A DNA stretch of 64,000 bases from Vitellaria paradoxa (taxonomy: Eukaryota > Streptophyta > Magnoliopsida > Ericales > Sapotaceae): NCBI GenBank assembly GCA_019916065.1, contig CM034241.1, forward strand, positions 13,277,728 to 13,341,727, read 5' to 3'. The notes below the pieces were generated by a model. That model worked only from the letters and a program-made list of their open reading frames with translations, made no database searches and was not told where the DNA came from. Shown piece after piece: positions 21,835-33,794 of this stretch (the first letter of the stretch is position 1; each line of letters begins with the position of its first letter). The position numbers and the translations under genes are program-made.

Positions 21835-23511
21835 ATAAAACAGAATGGTTTTTGAAAATATCTCTTTCACAAACTAAAATTTAACAACTGATATTGAATT
21901 TTATTATTTAACGAATGGTTGAGATCTTGTTCAAACTAAAACTTTCTTCTAAAAATTTTGTTTCTTTGTTCCACATCGCCAAAACACTACAGTTTTACTT
22001 TTTCTTTTGCTTATAAAAAAAGTAGAATTGTGATATATGATTTTAATAAATGTAAAAAACTCATGGGTTCTGAAAAATGACCTACTTTCTTAGGTTTCGA
22101 AAAGGAATTCACTTGCTCATGAGTTTCAAAATGAGACCCATTTGCTTAAAAATTTAATACAGTTATTAAATTTATATATTTCAATTATATTAGCAATTAA
22201 ATTAAAGATACAAATAAAATAAGAATTGAATTAAGAAACTCAACTAAAAAAAAGTTTAAATAATAATTGTTTTTTTTCTTATAATAGAAACTCTTAATAT
22301 TTTTAAAATTTAAAAGAAAAAATTGAATATTAATTAGGCTCGAGAATAGTTATTTTTTTAAATTCTAATTTTAAATTTAAGTTAGTCAATTGATTATATT
22401 TGTTTTATTTTATAAAGCATCTATGGTAAATAATAATTTTTTTATTTGAGTTATTTTTATAAAACTAATTAAAAATTAATATTTATCATTCTATTTTTTT
22501 ATTTTTACAAATATCTTAATAAAATTAGCTTTTGCTAAGTGATTGTTTTTTTCTAAAATCTAATTTTAAATTTAAATTGATAAAGTTGATTATATCTATA
22601 TAATAAAATGCAACACATTTCAAAAATGTCCCTCTTACAAATTAAAATTCAAAAGCTAAGATCGAGTTTTATTCTTCAACGAGTGACTAGGATCTTTTAC
22701 AAACCAAAGCTTCCCTCCAAATTTTTGTTTCTTTCTCTTGCATCGTCAAAATACTATAATTTCACTTTTTCTTTTGCCTATAAAAGTATTAGAATTATGA
22801 CGTGTGATTTTAATAAATGAAAAAAACTCATGAGTTTTGAAAAGGGACCTACCTTCTTGGGTTCTGAAATTAAAAAATTCACTTGCTCATAAGTTCCAAA
22901 AGGGGTCCAATTATTTAAAAATTTAATATAGTTGTTAAATTTATATGTTTTAATTATATTAGTAATTAAATTAAAGATACAAATAAAAAAAGAAATTGAA
23001 TTGAGAAGGACAAAAAAAAAGTTTAAATAATAATTAAATTATTTTTCTTACAACAACAACTCTTGGTATTTTTAAAATTTAAGAGTAGAAAAAAATATCG
23101 ATTATTAATTAAACCCAGAAGTAGTTATTTTTTTAAATTCTAATTTTAAATTTAAATTAGTCATATTGACTATATTTGTTTTATTTTATAAAGCACACAT
23201 AATTAATAATAATAATATTTTTTATTTCAATTATTTTTATAAAACTAATTAAAAATTTATATTGATCGTTTTATTTTTTTATTTTTACAAATATTTGAAT
23301 AAAATTAGTCTTTGTGAAGTGATTTTTTTTCCAAATTCTAATTTTAAATTTAAATTGATAAGATTGACTATATTTATATAATAAAACACAACAAATTTAA
23401 AAAATGTTCCTTTTACAAACTAAAATCAAAAGGCCAAGTTTGAGTTTTTTTCTTTAACGAATGGCTGAGATATTTTATAAACCAAAACTTCTCCTCAAAC
23501 TCTTGCCCAGC
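21835..23511. repeat. Tandem repeat, about 770 bp x 2.2
   Basis: Units start at ATAAAA(C/T)(A/G)(C/G)A near 21835, 22603 and 23381. Each continues with ACAAA-TAAAAT, GAGTTTTATT-TT-AACGA and GA-ATCTTTT. Units one and two are full (768 and 778 bp); the third stops near 23511. The units are diverged, so the array is old. Confidence 0.8.
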
Positions 23512-25004
23512 CTTTGGGTTACTTCATATTCTTATAAATTATTGAGTTAAACTTAATTATAATATATATCTAAAGAGTTATATTGAGAGAGATAAAAATT
23601 TTGTTTCTCAATATTACATTACCCAAGTAGAAAGGGAGAGAGGCTACAAAAATGCGCATATATTTAATTTTAGTTGAGGAGTGCCATAGGTACAAGTTAT
23701 TCGCTAGTATATATATAAAGTGTATCATCTTTTCTCGATGACTCTTGGGCCTAAACTAACCACCTTAGATCCAATACTCAACAATATCAACATATATGTG
23801 CATCACAATATCCAAATAATGATTTCTACAACATCTATTTCAACTTTAGCTTAAGAAAATACGAGTTTCCAACATATACATGTGCATATATATACACATC
23901 TAGATATATGTAAACCCAAATCTTCCAAACTTAACTAAAGCAAGCAAATAATAAATCAAAATCCTCACAGCAACATTTAGAACACAAATAGAAGTACCAC
24001 TTTGCCTCAAATCTGAAGAAAAGAAGAAGAAAAAGTGAAGAAATCTCAAAGTCTCAAAACTTCTTTCATCCATATCTCTTCCCTTGGACAGAATCACCAA
24101 AATCCCACACCGCTATGAAGATTACAACGCTAAAAATACTAAGGATCGGCTATCTCTGACCTCAAACCCTCATTTTCTATCTCTACTTTCTCTCTCTCTC
24201 TCTCTCTCTCTCTCATTATAGCTTATAGAACCTCAAAAGAATCTAATAAAATATAAAATAAAAGAAAAAGAAGAAAGAAAGGAAAAGAAATAGAAAGCTA
24301 CGCCCTAAGGCCTGAATTTTCAACTCAATACGACTTCAGGCCAAACTTGGCCCAAGAACAATAAAATAAATCCCACTATATAGATTCAATTTCGATCTAA
24401 ATATTTTATTGGTCCAAAATAACATATAAATATCCAAAAATAAATACCGAGTATTACAAAATCCAAATTTGGTCTAATTCAATCAATTCAATTTTTTGAT
24501 TATGTTACAAATTCCCCACTTAATTTGGTCTAATTGTCCCAATTATTTCTTCTTTATGCTTATTTGATGATTAGAGTTTCGATATATGTTATTTTGACAA
24601 TTTTGAGCTATTTTGACTATTTGATTGTTCATCTAAGTTGCCAAAATATCCTATTATAGTTTAAAGTCTGTAGATTAACGTATTTGAGATAGAAGATGAG
24701 ATTTAATTTGATTATATAATTTTATGTGTAGATTTTCAGTTGAAACTTGTTTGAAATTCTAAAATGATCAAATCCTTCTAGATCATCTTTAATGCCTCCG
24801 TGTTAACCCAATTTTGACATGATCACTTAACATAACTTTTTAGCAATGAAATCTTTAATTTTTAATGATTAAATAGTCAACCTTCTTATTTAAGACTTTC
24901 TGAATTCATTTGTATGTTAGTCTTCCTAATGATAGTGGAAATTTGTCATGAAGTTTAAAAAATAGCGGTAGGAAGTGTAATTTTAGAAACTACAAATGTG
25001 CTAT

Positions 25005-26127
25005 GGACATGTTTGATATAAAGTGAAAATTTTAGGAATAAAAAATTACTGGGATAATTGTTATGCTAGTAATAATTACTAGAGTAACAAATTCAAGATA
25101 TTTATATTTGGATTGAAAAAGTAAATATTATCCAGTAATAATTATATTATATTTGGAACGCTAAAAGTTTTAAAGGGATAAAAGTCAATTACGTTTGGAA
25201 TGAAGGTAAATTGATCAAGGTAAAAGTTAATATTTAATCTTAGTAAAATATTATAATAAAATAAATCATCAAAACAATTGTTACTTTAATAATAATTAAT
25301 TTTAATAAAATATATATTATTAAATTTAATTTTAAATAAAAATATTAATTATAAAAATAATTTTATTATAGATTTATATTTCAATAGTAATTAATTTTAA
25401 TAATGAATTATTATTTGTTAAAATTATTTTTATTTTGATAAAATAATTTAATAAAACAAATAATTTTAATTTATTTAAATAAATTATTAATTTTAGTAAA
25501 TTATATTAATACAATACATAATCTAATAAATAATTAGTTACGAGAAATAGTTTTTATTTAGTAAAATATTTTAATAAAATAAATTATTTTAATAAGTATT
25601 TATTATATATTAAAACATTAATTCTAATTCTAGAGAATACATAATTTTAGTCATAAATTAATATTTAATATTTTTATAATATTAATTTAATAAGATATAA
25701 TAAATCATTTTAGTAATAAATTGCTATTTATTTAATATTATTTTGATAAAATAATTAAATAATTAATTAATTTAAATTTAATTAAATAAATTATTATTTT
25801 ATAAGATTAATTAATTATGTAGAAAAATATTACCTAGAGTTTTACAGGAATGTAAAGAAATATTTTATAAGGGTAATGAAAATAGGTAAAATTTTTTATT
25901 ATTCTTCGCTATCCACCTCTTCCTGAGTAATAATTTACCCACATATGAGGAACATAGTTACTCTCAAGTTAATTGTTACCTCTCTTATCCAAACTAATAT
26001 AATTGTTACCTCTCTTATCCAAACTAATATAATAGATGGTAAAAATTACTTACCAAAAAAAAAAAAAAGATGGTAAAAATTACCCCAATAAAAGTTATCT
26101 TCCTTTACTCCCAAAACAAACATGTCC
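25005..26127. mobile_element. Non-autonomous DNA element with GGACATGTTTG termini
   Basis: 1123 bp bounded by the perfect 11-bp inverted termini GGACATGTTTG and CAAACATGTCC. It is absent from the corresponding place in copy A (near 14765). It is extremely A+T-rich with no coding capacity. A 30-bp unit starting ATTGTTACCTCTC is duplicated in tandem near 25972-26031. No clean target duplication was found, so the superfamily is not assigned. Confidence 0.75.
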
Positions 26128-26998
26128 TACATGTATTTTCATCAAATCTTAAGGATATTTAATGTAATGTACCCAATATAATATTGTAAAAAGATATATA
26201 TTTAAATATATATATTGCGTTTTTTAACAATATTAGGCCCTCGCAATTTACTATTAAGATTTTACTAACATGTGTATTTACTCTCAATTTCAATTTAATG
26301 GAAGGGCTATAAATGATAGGGGACAGAGTGCTCGTATTGGAACAAATTGAATTATCAAATTTTTAATTGTTATAATTAAAATTTCGAGGCCTAAAGTGAA
26401 ATTTGATGAAAAATTAGGGATGCAAAATATTGTAATTTACCCAATATTTTTTTAAAGGAAACATTTTACCTATTTTTTGTTCAACCAAAAACCAAAAAAT
26501 TAAGGAAGTATTTTACATTGAACGGCTTAGTGGTACCAAAATATAAAAATTGTAATTTTCCTCAGTATCATTAATTAACGGTGTTCGTAACTTGGTAATT
26601 TTACTTATTCAAAAAAATAACTGTGGTCTTATTTACTGATAATTATTCCAAGAAAATGGACACAAGTAATTTAAGTAAAAAAATGTAATTTTGATATAAC
26701 TTTTGTATTTTTATAATTCTGATTATGAAAACGGTAACTTATAGATTTAATAATTTAGATGTAAATTTTAACCTGAATTTAAAAATTTACTCGACCGACA
26801 AATTAAAATAATAATATAAAAATGGTTATTTAAAATTTTTAATGCTAAATAATTAATTTAAATTTTATAAAGATCATATCAAAATAATTATTAATTTACC
26901 TTTCGTAGTCATCTTCCTTTATATCTTACACTCTTTTGTCCAAATTCATTAATTTTGTTAATATAATATTTTATAATCTATCCTCACAGTAGTTAATA

Positions 26999-27418
26999 TA
27001 AGCAGGGCGGACCCATACATGTGCTGTCCCGAACTGTAACCCGAGCAGTTTGATCTAATTTTGTTTTTAATTTAAAAAATATATGTTTTTTAAATTTAAT
27101 TCGTACTAAATTTTTGTAACCAAATCCATTTTACCTTTAAACTCTTTTTTTAACTTATATTCGGCCTAAATTTTTGTAATCTAACCCATTTTATTTTTAG
27201 ATGCTTTATTAAATCGAGATAAATTCTAAATCCTGGATCCCCTGAATACAACTTATATGTTTCATTTGGAGTAACAAAAAAAATTAGAAAAGCAGTAAAA
27301 AATACTTAAAAATTCTAAAAATTATTCATTTTTTATCTCACTATACAAATTATAAACCCATAATTTATTTTACTTTATCTCATTTTATATCACTTTTTAT
27401 TATTTCAAATGCGCCCAT
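26999..27418. mobile_element. Composite insertion in copy B
   Basis: About 420 bp absent from copy A (empty site near 16207). The left part (from GCAGGGCGGACCC) resembles the repeat near 9647-9900. The right part (27258-27417) shares its core with the small MITE at 8290-8428. Probably two insertions side by side; exact ends are not resolved. Confidence 0.5.
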
Positions 27419-27638
27419 AATATTAATAAATTATTACGTTAACAAATCTAAAATATTGAGCATTAACCCCCACATTTAAGCAAAAATATAAAATAGGACC
27501 ACAAAATTCATCCAAATTGAGGAATTGGTTTAAGGAATTAATTAATTGATGCCATGGATCAACTTTTTTATTTTTGATTCATTGAATCATCACTTCGCAT
27601 GAGAATGAGGAGGTTGCATGGCTTTGCAAAGAAATTAA

Positions 27639-29552
27639 TCAACAATAGCAGTGGCAAACGTGCTTACCATCTGCTATCAATTTACAAACTCCTTTCTCGC
27701 AATCAGCTACGCAAAACACCCAGCATTTCCCATCTAAGTCTGGATTATCATCTTTGCCGGGAACACATTTACCTAGTTCAGGGTGATTCTCACAGCATTT
27801 CGAACCTTCAGCATCCTTGAAATCTATGTGTATATATATATATATATATGTATACACACAACAATACACATTGAGAATGAATGTCCTTTTCAGCGATACA
27901 TACAATGCATATTAAATTCAACAACTACCGACTTATCTGTAATAGTACATCAAATCAGAAGCCTATTTAGAGTCCCCACGAAAATAGATGTGCATTAATG
28001 CACCAGATCTTCAGCTATAAATATGGGTTGGCCCAAATAAGGCTTAGTAAAGGCAATTGGCCACGAATTTAAAAAATTACACTAAAATCCTATCAATTTT
28101 ATTATTATATTTATAAATTATATTTTTTTTTCATGTTTTACTTTATTTTTTTACTTTTACTCTTAGTGAGCTTGGATGTTTTAAAGTATAAGTTTTGAAA
28201 TATTTTTAAAGTATAGATTAAAAGACATTTAAATAGTATGGATTGATATGAGTTTTGGGGTGTTTATTAATATATATAGTGACATATATACTCTTATTTG
28301 TTTGTTAAGTAATAAGTACTATACATATATAACAATATGTTATGATATCTATTAAAATAACACAAAACAAAACAAAACAAAACAAAAAAGACAAAAATAG
28401 TCTTCCAAAAATGATATTCAAAAATACTAATCCAAATAAGTCACATCTATATCATAGATCATTCAAGATATATAACATTCAAAATACTTGTGCAAATAAG
28501 TAAAAACTAAATTATAGAATATTCAAAATATGAAATATATTTTAATTAACATAATATATATTTTATTAAATTATTTTTAATAATTAATAATTAATGTAAT
28601 TCAATTAATTAAATCAATATAAAATATATTTAATTAAATTATTTTAATAAATAACATAATTAAATTAAATAAATTTAATTTAGCATAATTTAATTAATTA
28701 TATTTTGTTAAATTAAATTAATATGAAATATATTTTATTAATTGATTTTTGTTAAGAAATGTCAAATTTAAATTTTAATATTTTAACAAAAATATTATTA
28801 TTCAGAATTTTATAAAATCATAATAGCCCTACAATTGGGATATTCAAAAAATTGAAACAAAGCACCAATTTATAAGTTTTAAAGTGTTCAACAAACTCAT
28901 GGAAACAACTTAAAACCTGTTACTTAATCTTTCAAGCATGATTGATTTGAATATTTCAAAACCTATACTTTAAAAACTCTTTAAAATTTATGAATTTTTG
29001 GCTCTGAAGCATACTCTAAAAATATAATTTTACGTCCACTAATTATAAATTATGAATCTATTCCTTTTTACAAAGAGTCTTGGGGAAAGTTAATATAAAA
29101 AAAGTTCAATATATTAATTATAGAAGTAGTACTATATAAGTAACATTACTCCAAATAATTGAAATGGCTCTTTTTAGTTCTTAAACCAACCTTCTCCAAA
29201 TCACCAAAAAAAAAATAACCTTATTGTCACAAATAAACTTTAAATTTTACATTTTTTATCTTAGAATTTTTTTTCTTTTCTTTTCTTTTTTTTTATGAAC
29301 AAATATGAATTTTTCTCACACTTTGAATTTTTTTTTGAAGAAATCTTTTTTACTCATTTTTAAAAGTATTTTCTTAAAATATAAGTAAATATATTTTTTA
29401 AAAAAATATTTTACGTTGAAACCAAAAAAAAAAACCGTTAACGCAAAATGTAATAGATATGTGTGAGACAAAAATTACCAACCTACGGACAGCACGAGAA
29501 GTACGATGACAAGAAATGAGATGACTTTCACCGAAGCCATTTTATTGGCCAT
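27639..29552 (-). CDS. Defensin-like cysteine-rich secreted peptide, two exons
   Basis: Exon 1 is 29552-29483 and exon 2 is 27823-27639, joined across a 1659-bp GT-AG intron in phase 1, giving 84 residues. Residues 1-23 form a signal peptide with a hydrophobic core (ISFLVIVLLVL). The mature part has ten cysteines, starting KCC and ending VCHCYC, with a DGKCW-FCVADCEKG-VCK centre. This matches the plant defensin-like (DEFL/LCR) families, which are secreted peptides acting in defence or signalling. The exact role is unknown. The first ATG was chosen because it is in frame and about 55 bases below a TATA-like box; a second Met lies at residue 5. A dead paralogue is at 16372-18303. The intron carries a transposon-like insertion at about 28167-29012. 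Splicing is inferred, not observed. Confidence 0.75.
28167..29012. mobile_element. Terminal-inverted-repeat element in the defensin-like intron
   Basis: About 850 bp absent from the paralogous intron in copy A. Its sub-ends are inverted: TTTTAAAGTATAAGTTTTGA on the left pairs with the reverse complement of the TTTCAAAACCTATACTTTAA block near 28957-28976. The interior is A+T-rich and non-coding. Edges are approximate. Confidence 0.55.
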
Positions 29553-29566
29553 GAATCTCAATAAGC

Positions 29567-30756
29567 TTTTGTTCTTGTTTGAAATAACATTCACTAGGAA
29601 TTCTATTTATGCACAAAATTTGAGGCACAACATTAAAGGTTAATTACACAGTTGAGGGAATAATCTCATTTCTTATCTAATTTTTATATTTCCTAATATG
29701 GTCGCGTGAAACCCACATGCAATAATTTTAAGGGTCGTTTGGCTCACCAAAATCCTAAAACTTACAAAAAGTTACAAAATTTTTTTAACTTGCTTCAATT
29801 AAATTTTGTCACTTCATTTTTACACCAATTTTTTTAAATTTTTTATTTTTTTTGTTATGCAAACACTAGTAACAAATGTAATTTTTGTTATCAAAAATTA
29901 CTAAGTTTGCCATATTTAGTGGTAATTCGTTGTGGTGTACATGAATCGGTTTAGTTTAGATTTATACTTAACTCAAAATCGAACTAATTTTTTTAATTCC
30001 TAAAATTTGAACTCGAAACCGAACAGATTTTAAATTAAAACCGAACTAAACTGAACCAAAAATATCGGACTAATTCAATTCGATTTTCAGTTTAGGCCAA
30101 TTTGGGTCCAAAATTTAGGATTACATACACATTAAGATATTATAATATTATTTGGTTTTATAATATTATATAAATATTATATAATATTTATAAATTATAT
30201 ATTGTATTTAGGGTTAGTTCAAGTTGGTTCAGGTTAAGTTATTTTTGGTATAGGTTCTGGTTGGCTTGAGTTGAGTATCTACTAGCTTGATAACCGAATT
30301 AAAAATATCAATTTATTAATTTTTTAACCTAGAACTAAATTGAAAATGACATAAACCCAAATCAACCTAAACCAAAGTCATCAAATTGGTTCGATTTCCG
30401 GATTATCAAGTTTTTTTTGTGCACCCCTAGTAACTAGTTCGAAAATGTAGTTTTTTTTATTATTTTGCTAGTAGACCTTAAAAAAAAAGAAAAGAAAAGA
30501 AAAACTCTTTTTTTTTTATAAGTAGAAAAGAAAAACTTAACATTAGTAACTTCTACATTTTAGAACAATGGTTATAAAAAGGGTAACTTTTTAGTGGTAA
30601 CGAAGTTCAAAATTCTAATTTTGGTCAAAACCACCAAAAATTTTATCTACACAGTAATTTTGGTAATAAAAATTGTAATCTATCTATAATATTATTTCCT
30701 CTTCGTTTCCTTTTTTTTTTTTCATTCATAAAAACTTTATTTCTTTGTATCACATT
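29567..30756. other. Intergenic sequence with MITE-like repeats
   Basis: No gene. Two repeat-like parts are visible: a CGTTTGGCTCACC-started A+T-rich block near 29744-29890, and a segment of about 500 bp (29932-30432). The latter starts TGTGGTGTACATGAATCGG, ends TTTTGTGCACCCCTAG, and is filled with AACCGAACTAA-type motifs in both orientations, a pattern common in plant non-autonomous elements. Confidence 0.45.
29603..29610 (-). promoter_or_regulatory. Putative TATA box of the defensin-like gene
   Basis: The minus strand reads GCATAAATAGAA about 55 bases upstream of the ATG. The segment is not shared by the pseudogene copy. Confidence 0.5.
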
Positions 30757-31110
30757 CACTATTGGAAAAAGTATTTTTTGTGGCCACCAAAGGCGGTCAC
30801 TAATGGTAGTGAAATAGTCGCTAAAATGAATTAGCGACTGCATGGCGGTCGTTAATAAAAAGATGCAAATGCATCATCTATAATAAGTATTGGTGACAGT
30901 TATGATGGTCATAATAGTATTAGTGACCCCATTGGTGACCAACTCAGAATTTACTTTCTGAGGCATTTGTGACCGCTTCTTACCATCTCGTTAAAAGACT
31001 TTAGCAACTGCTTATTTAGTTTTAGCAACCGCTAATGGCAGTCGCTAATATTTATTTTTTTAATTTTATTTTCATAACTGTGAATTATAAGCGATCTCCA
31101 ATTATTAGCC
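30757..31110. repeat. CACTA terminus with sub-terminal repeats
   Basis: About ten copies, in both orientations, of a motif around TTAGCGACTGCCATTAG / GCGGTCACTAATGG (for example near 30796, 30834, 31021 and 31033). Such arrays are binding sites for the TnpA-type protein in characterised En/Spm elements. Confidence 0.75.
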
Positions 31111-31699
31111 ACTACTTTTAATGGTCACAATAAGTTATTTTTTAATTAATTTTTATTATCTTCTTGAATTTATTTATTTAATTTATATTATTTACTATTA
31201 TTTTTATTTTAGAATAATTATGTCTAAATTATTTTTATTGTAATTTTAGTTGTACTTGTATTACATGCATGCACTAAATTTTTTTTTTAAGATGAAGTCT
31301 TAATAATGTTATAAAATAGAACGAGGATTCTTCATTTATATATACAAAAATAGTACAAAATTTAATTACAAACTTTTTTATATACAAGTGTAACACAAAA
31401 AAAAAAACAAAAAACAAAAGAACAAAAAAGTTTTCGATCTATCAATCAGCTACAATAATCAATCCAATGCAGTCCAAAAGGGCCAGCTGCCAGTGTCTGG
31501 GGGCTTACGATGAAACAATAAGCGAATGATTAAAAACAACAAAACATAAATAAATTTATGAAAATTTAATTAACTTTAAATATGAAAATTAATATTTTTA
31601 GCCTAGGTAGCGGGCCCATGGCTCTAACTCTGAGAAAAGTGCCCATGGCTCTAACTCTGAGAAAAGTGCCTTATCGTATCTGCCATCATCTTTGACTGA

Positions 31700-33648
31700 A
31701 TTGATGCCCCTTGCGCATTTGTCTCCACCCGAATGGTTTGGAGCAAGTTCTCGTCGCAGCATCTGGCCTTGGAGGAGCTAGCTGCAGAGAACTCTACTCA
31801 TGCGATGATCAAGCGTGGAATGCCTGTGCCCCACGTAAGTGTATGTCCGTGGCCGTTTTGCTCGATGATGGAATAAAATATCTCATCCCTTCTTACCTCA
31901 GACTCTCTCTTATTCGCTAGCAGCTCAGCTAGACGAGCATCAAACTGAGCCTGCATAAAATGAAAGTAACCTTAAAAAAAAAAAAAAAGTAACTAAGGGC
32001 CCATTAGGTGCGAATAAGATAGCTGAAAATTTCTGAGAATCTCTAAAATTCTCTAACACATTTTATACTCCTCGTACTTCGTGAAACAACTATAAATTTA
32101 TATATATCTACATAACCCAACAACTTTTTACCAACCCCAATAAATTTTTTACAAACCCCAATAACATCTTACAAACCCCAATAACTTTTCTACAAATTCT
32201 AAATACTTTTCACATTTCTCAATAAATTTTCACATAAAACCGTTTTGAAGAACCCAAAAAAACTGTTACGATGATTTTTCTCTCTAAAAAACTAACATAA
32301 AATCAAAAAGTTTCACTATTCATCACTAAAAAATATGGTTTGGTGGTTTCACGCCAAAGTCAATAAATTATCCAAACTACATTTATTGTTATTTTTTGTT
32401 ATTTTTCATCACACCAAACACCACCTAAATTATATAAAGAAAATTTTAATATGTTTATTGGCCAAAATCAAGTCATAATTACCTTAATGGCCTAAACCTA
32501 CTACAAATTTTCATCGCAGGTCGCCAACCAGACGACCATTTGATCAGCCTTCTCACCTTGCTCCTCCAGTTGTTGAATGGCTAATTATGTAAATAGTGTA
32601 TGATCATAGAAAATGAAAAGAAACGAAATTTTTACGTGGTAGACTAATGTTTTACCTTAAGACAGATCTGTGAGAACTACCGAGTTCCCTCCTGCCCGAG
32701 GCCCTACATCCTTTGGTTCCGTGAGTTCCTCGTAGCCTCGTCCTATTTTTTAATTCTTGTTGATTAGTTTTTGTAAGTTACACATTATAACTTCAAAACT
32801 TAAGAAAAAAATGTGTAACAATTCGCTTATCCATACTTCCTGGCTTGACCAGTAATAGACAAGTTCAGCCAATTGCTGCGAGAGAACGCCCAATGAGACA
32901 TGCTGAAGCATGTCAAGGTCATTCTCATAGCCCTTCAAATGGCCAAATTCTACCTTATTCTTGTGGTCTTTCCATATCTTCTGGCACTTGCTGTCGTAAA
33001 TGTCCCATAACTCTAGAGGAACCTCAATCACATTACCCTGAAAAAGGACAAGTAATAGTATATTGTTCAATATGTATTGCAAACTGACACATCGTATGGT
33101 ATAAATCAAACTAAGATATATAAAAATATATTCAGTTACCTGAATCTTAGCCCAGAGGCCCTCCAATGCATCAGGTGGGAAGGCGTCCCAATCAAGGATG
33201 ATTAGTAGGAATATAATAGGATTTTGAACCATGTGTCCGATCTGGGAGATGAGTGTCCGCCTGCTCTTGCCAACCAAGTGAGACGTGTTATCGAACTACA
33301 CAGTCATCCACTGTGATCCGCAGTTCCACTGCAGCAATACCTTAGAAGGCCATCTCCCTAATCTGGAAGGGCTGCTCAAAGTGGTAGAATCTATTGCATT
33401 TAAAATAATTAGCTTAATAAACCGAAAGAAAAAGTTTAAATGGCGAAAAAAATGTCTTAAACTAAAGATTTATACTAGGCGAAGCAAATCCAAACCCTAA
33501 AACTGCCTGACTATACGTCGAAGGCCGTAGGCGATGCTGAAGGTGCTGACGGGTCTACATCGGAAGAGCTACACCCCACACAAGAGATACCAACTCGCTC
33601 AGCCATTGTGTGAGGACCAGACCTCCTTCTACTATGTCCGAACATATC
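31700..33648 (-). pseudogene. CACTA second-ORF protein (Transposase_24-like) remnant
   Basis: Minus-strand exon-like pieces. An N-terminal part (33648-33516) starts MFGHSRRRSGPH. A core piece (about 33300-33140) has SHLVGKSRRTLISQIGHMVQN and DWDAFPPDALEGLWAKIQ. A GT-AG intron of about 100 bases follows, with TTTTTCAG at its end. The next piece has GNVIEVPLELWDIYDSKCQK-WKDHKNKV and ends near 32830. Later fragments at 32600-32520 (QQLEEQGEKADQMV) and 31930-31830 (RLAELLANKRESEVRRDE) form a probable coiled coil. Stops and frameshifts break it. This layout matches plant En/Spm Transposase_24 proteins. The MITE 31997-32425 sits inside. Confidence 0.6.
31997..32425. mobile_element. MITE nested in the CACTA gene region
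   Basis: 429 bp starting GGGCCCATTAGGTG and ending CACACCAAACACCACC, flanked by TAA on both sides (31994-31996 and 32426-32428). It is homologous to the outer parts of the fold-back element at 5467-6435 but lacks the big internal palindrome. Confidence 0.75.
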
Positions 33649-33794
33649 TGTTTACATGTTCACAAGATAGATTTATCAAATTTTTTGAAAAAAAAAATTA
33701 GAATGATATTTTTTTTTGGATAAAAAGTGCACAACTCCTCACTGGCCATGTAAGTTGAATGTATTTTCTTCGATGGTCTACCCAACCCAGTTAA

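Larger units (their letters stand above)
20164..24458 (-). mobile_element. Long solo LTR, 4.3 kb
   Basis: Begins TATCACGCCCC (the expected TG mutated to TA), ends GAGTATTACA, and is flanked by an exact 5-bp duplication AAATC (20159-20163 and 24459-24463). Both ends are typical of plant Ty3/gypsy LTRs. No pol, primer-binding site or second LTR is present, so it is a solo LTR, possibly enlarged by nested sequence. It contains three repeat blocks: 20880-21140, 21545-21815 and 21835-23511. It sits between the caulimovirid relics and copy B of the segmental duplication. Orientation is inferred from the TCACGCCCC end and is uncertain. Confidence 0.65.
24521..29566. repeat. Segmental duplication, copy B
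   Basis: Direct-orientation partner of 14310-18325. It is longer because of private insertions: the element 25005-26127, the composite insertion 26999-27418 and a terminal-inverted-repeat element near 28167-29012. It carries the intact defensin-like gene. Confidence 0.85.
30757..33794 (-). mobile_element. CACTA (En/Spm) element, 3' part
   Basis: Begins with CACTATTGGAAAAAG at 30757, followed by sub-terminal repeats to about 31110 and a broken second-ORF gene at 31700-33648 on the minus strand. It is interrupted at 33794/43163 by the gypsy element and continues on the far side. On the minus strand the order is TNP2 remnant, second ORF, then 3' terminus, as in En/Spm. The other terminus is missing, so the element is truncated. 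Confidence 0.75.

Noticed and set aside
32845..33087. Plus-strand 80-codon frame
   Set aside because: It is antisense to the CACTA second-ORF exon, which has recognisable motifs and splice sites on the minus strand.
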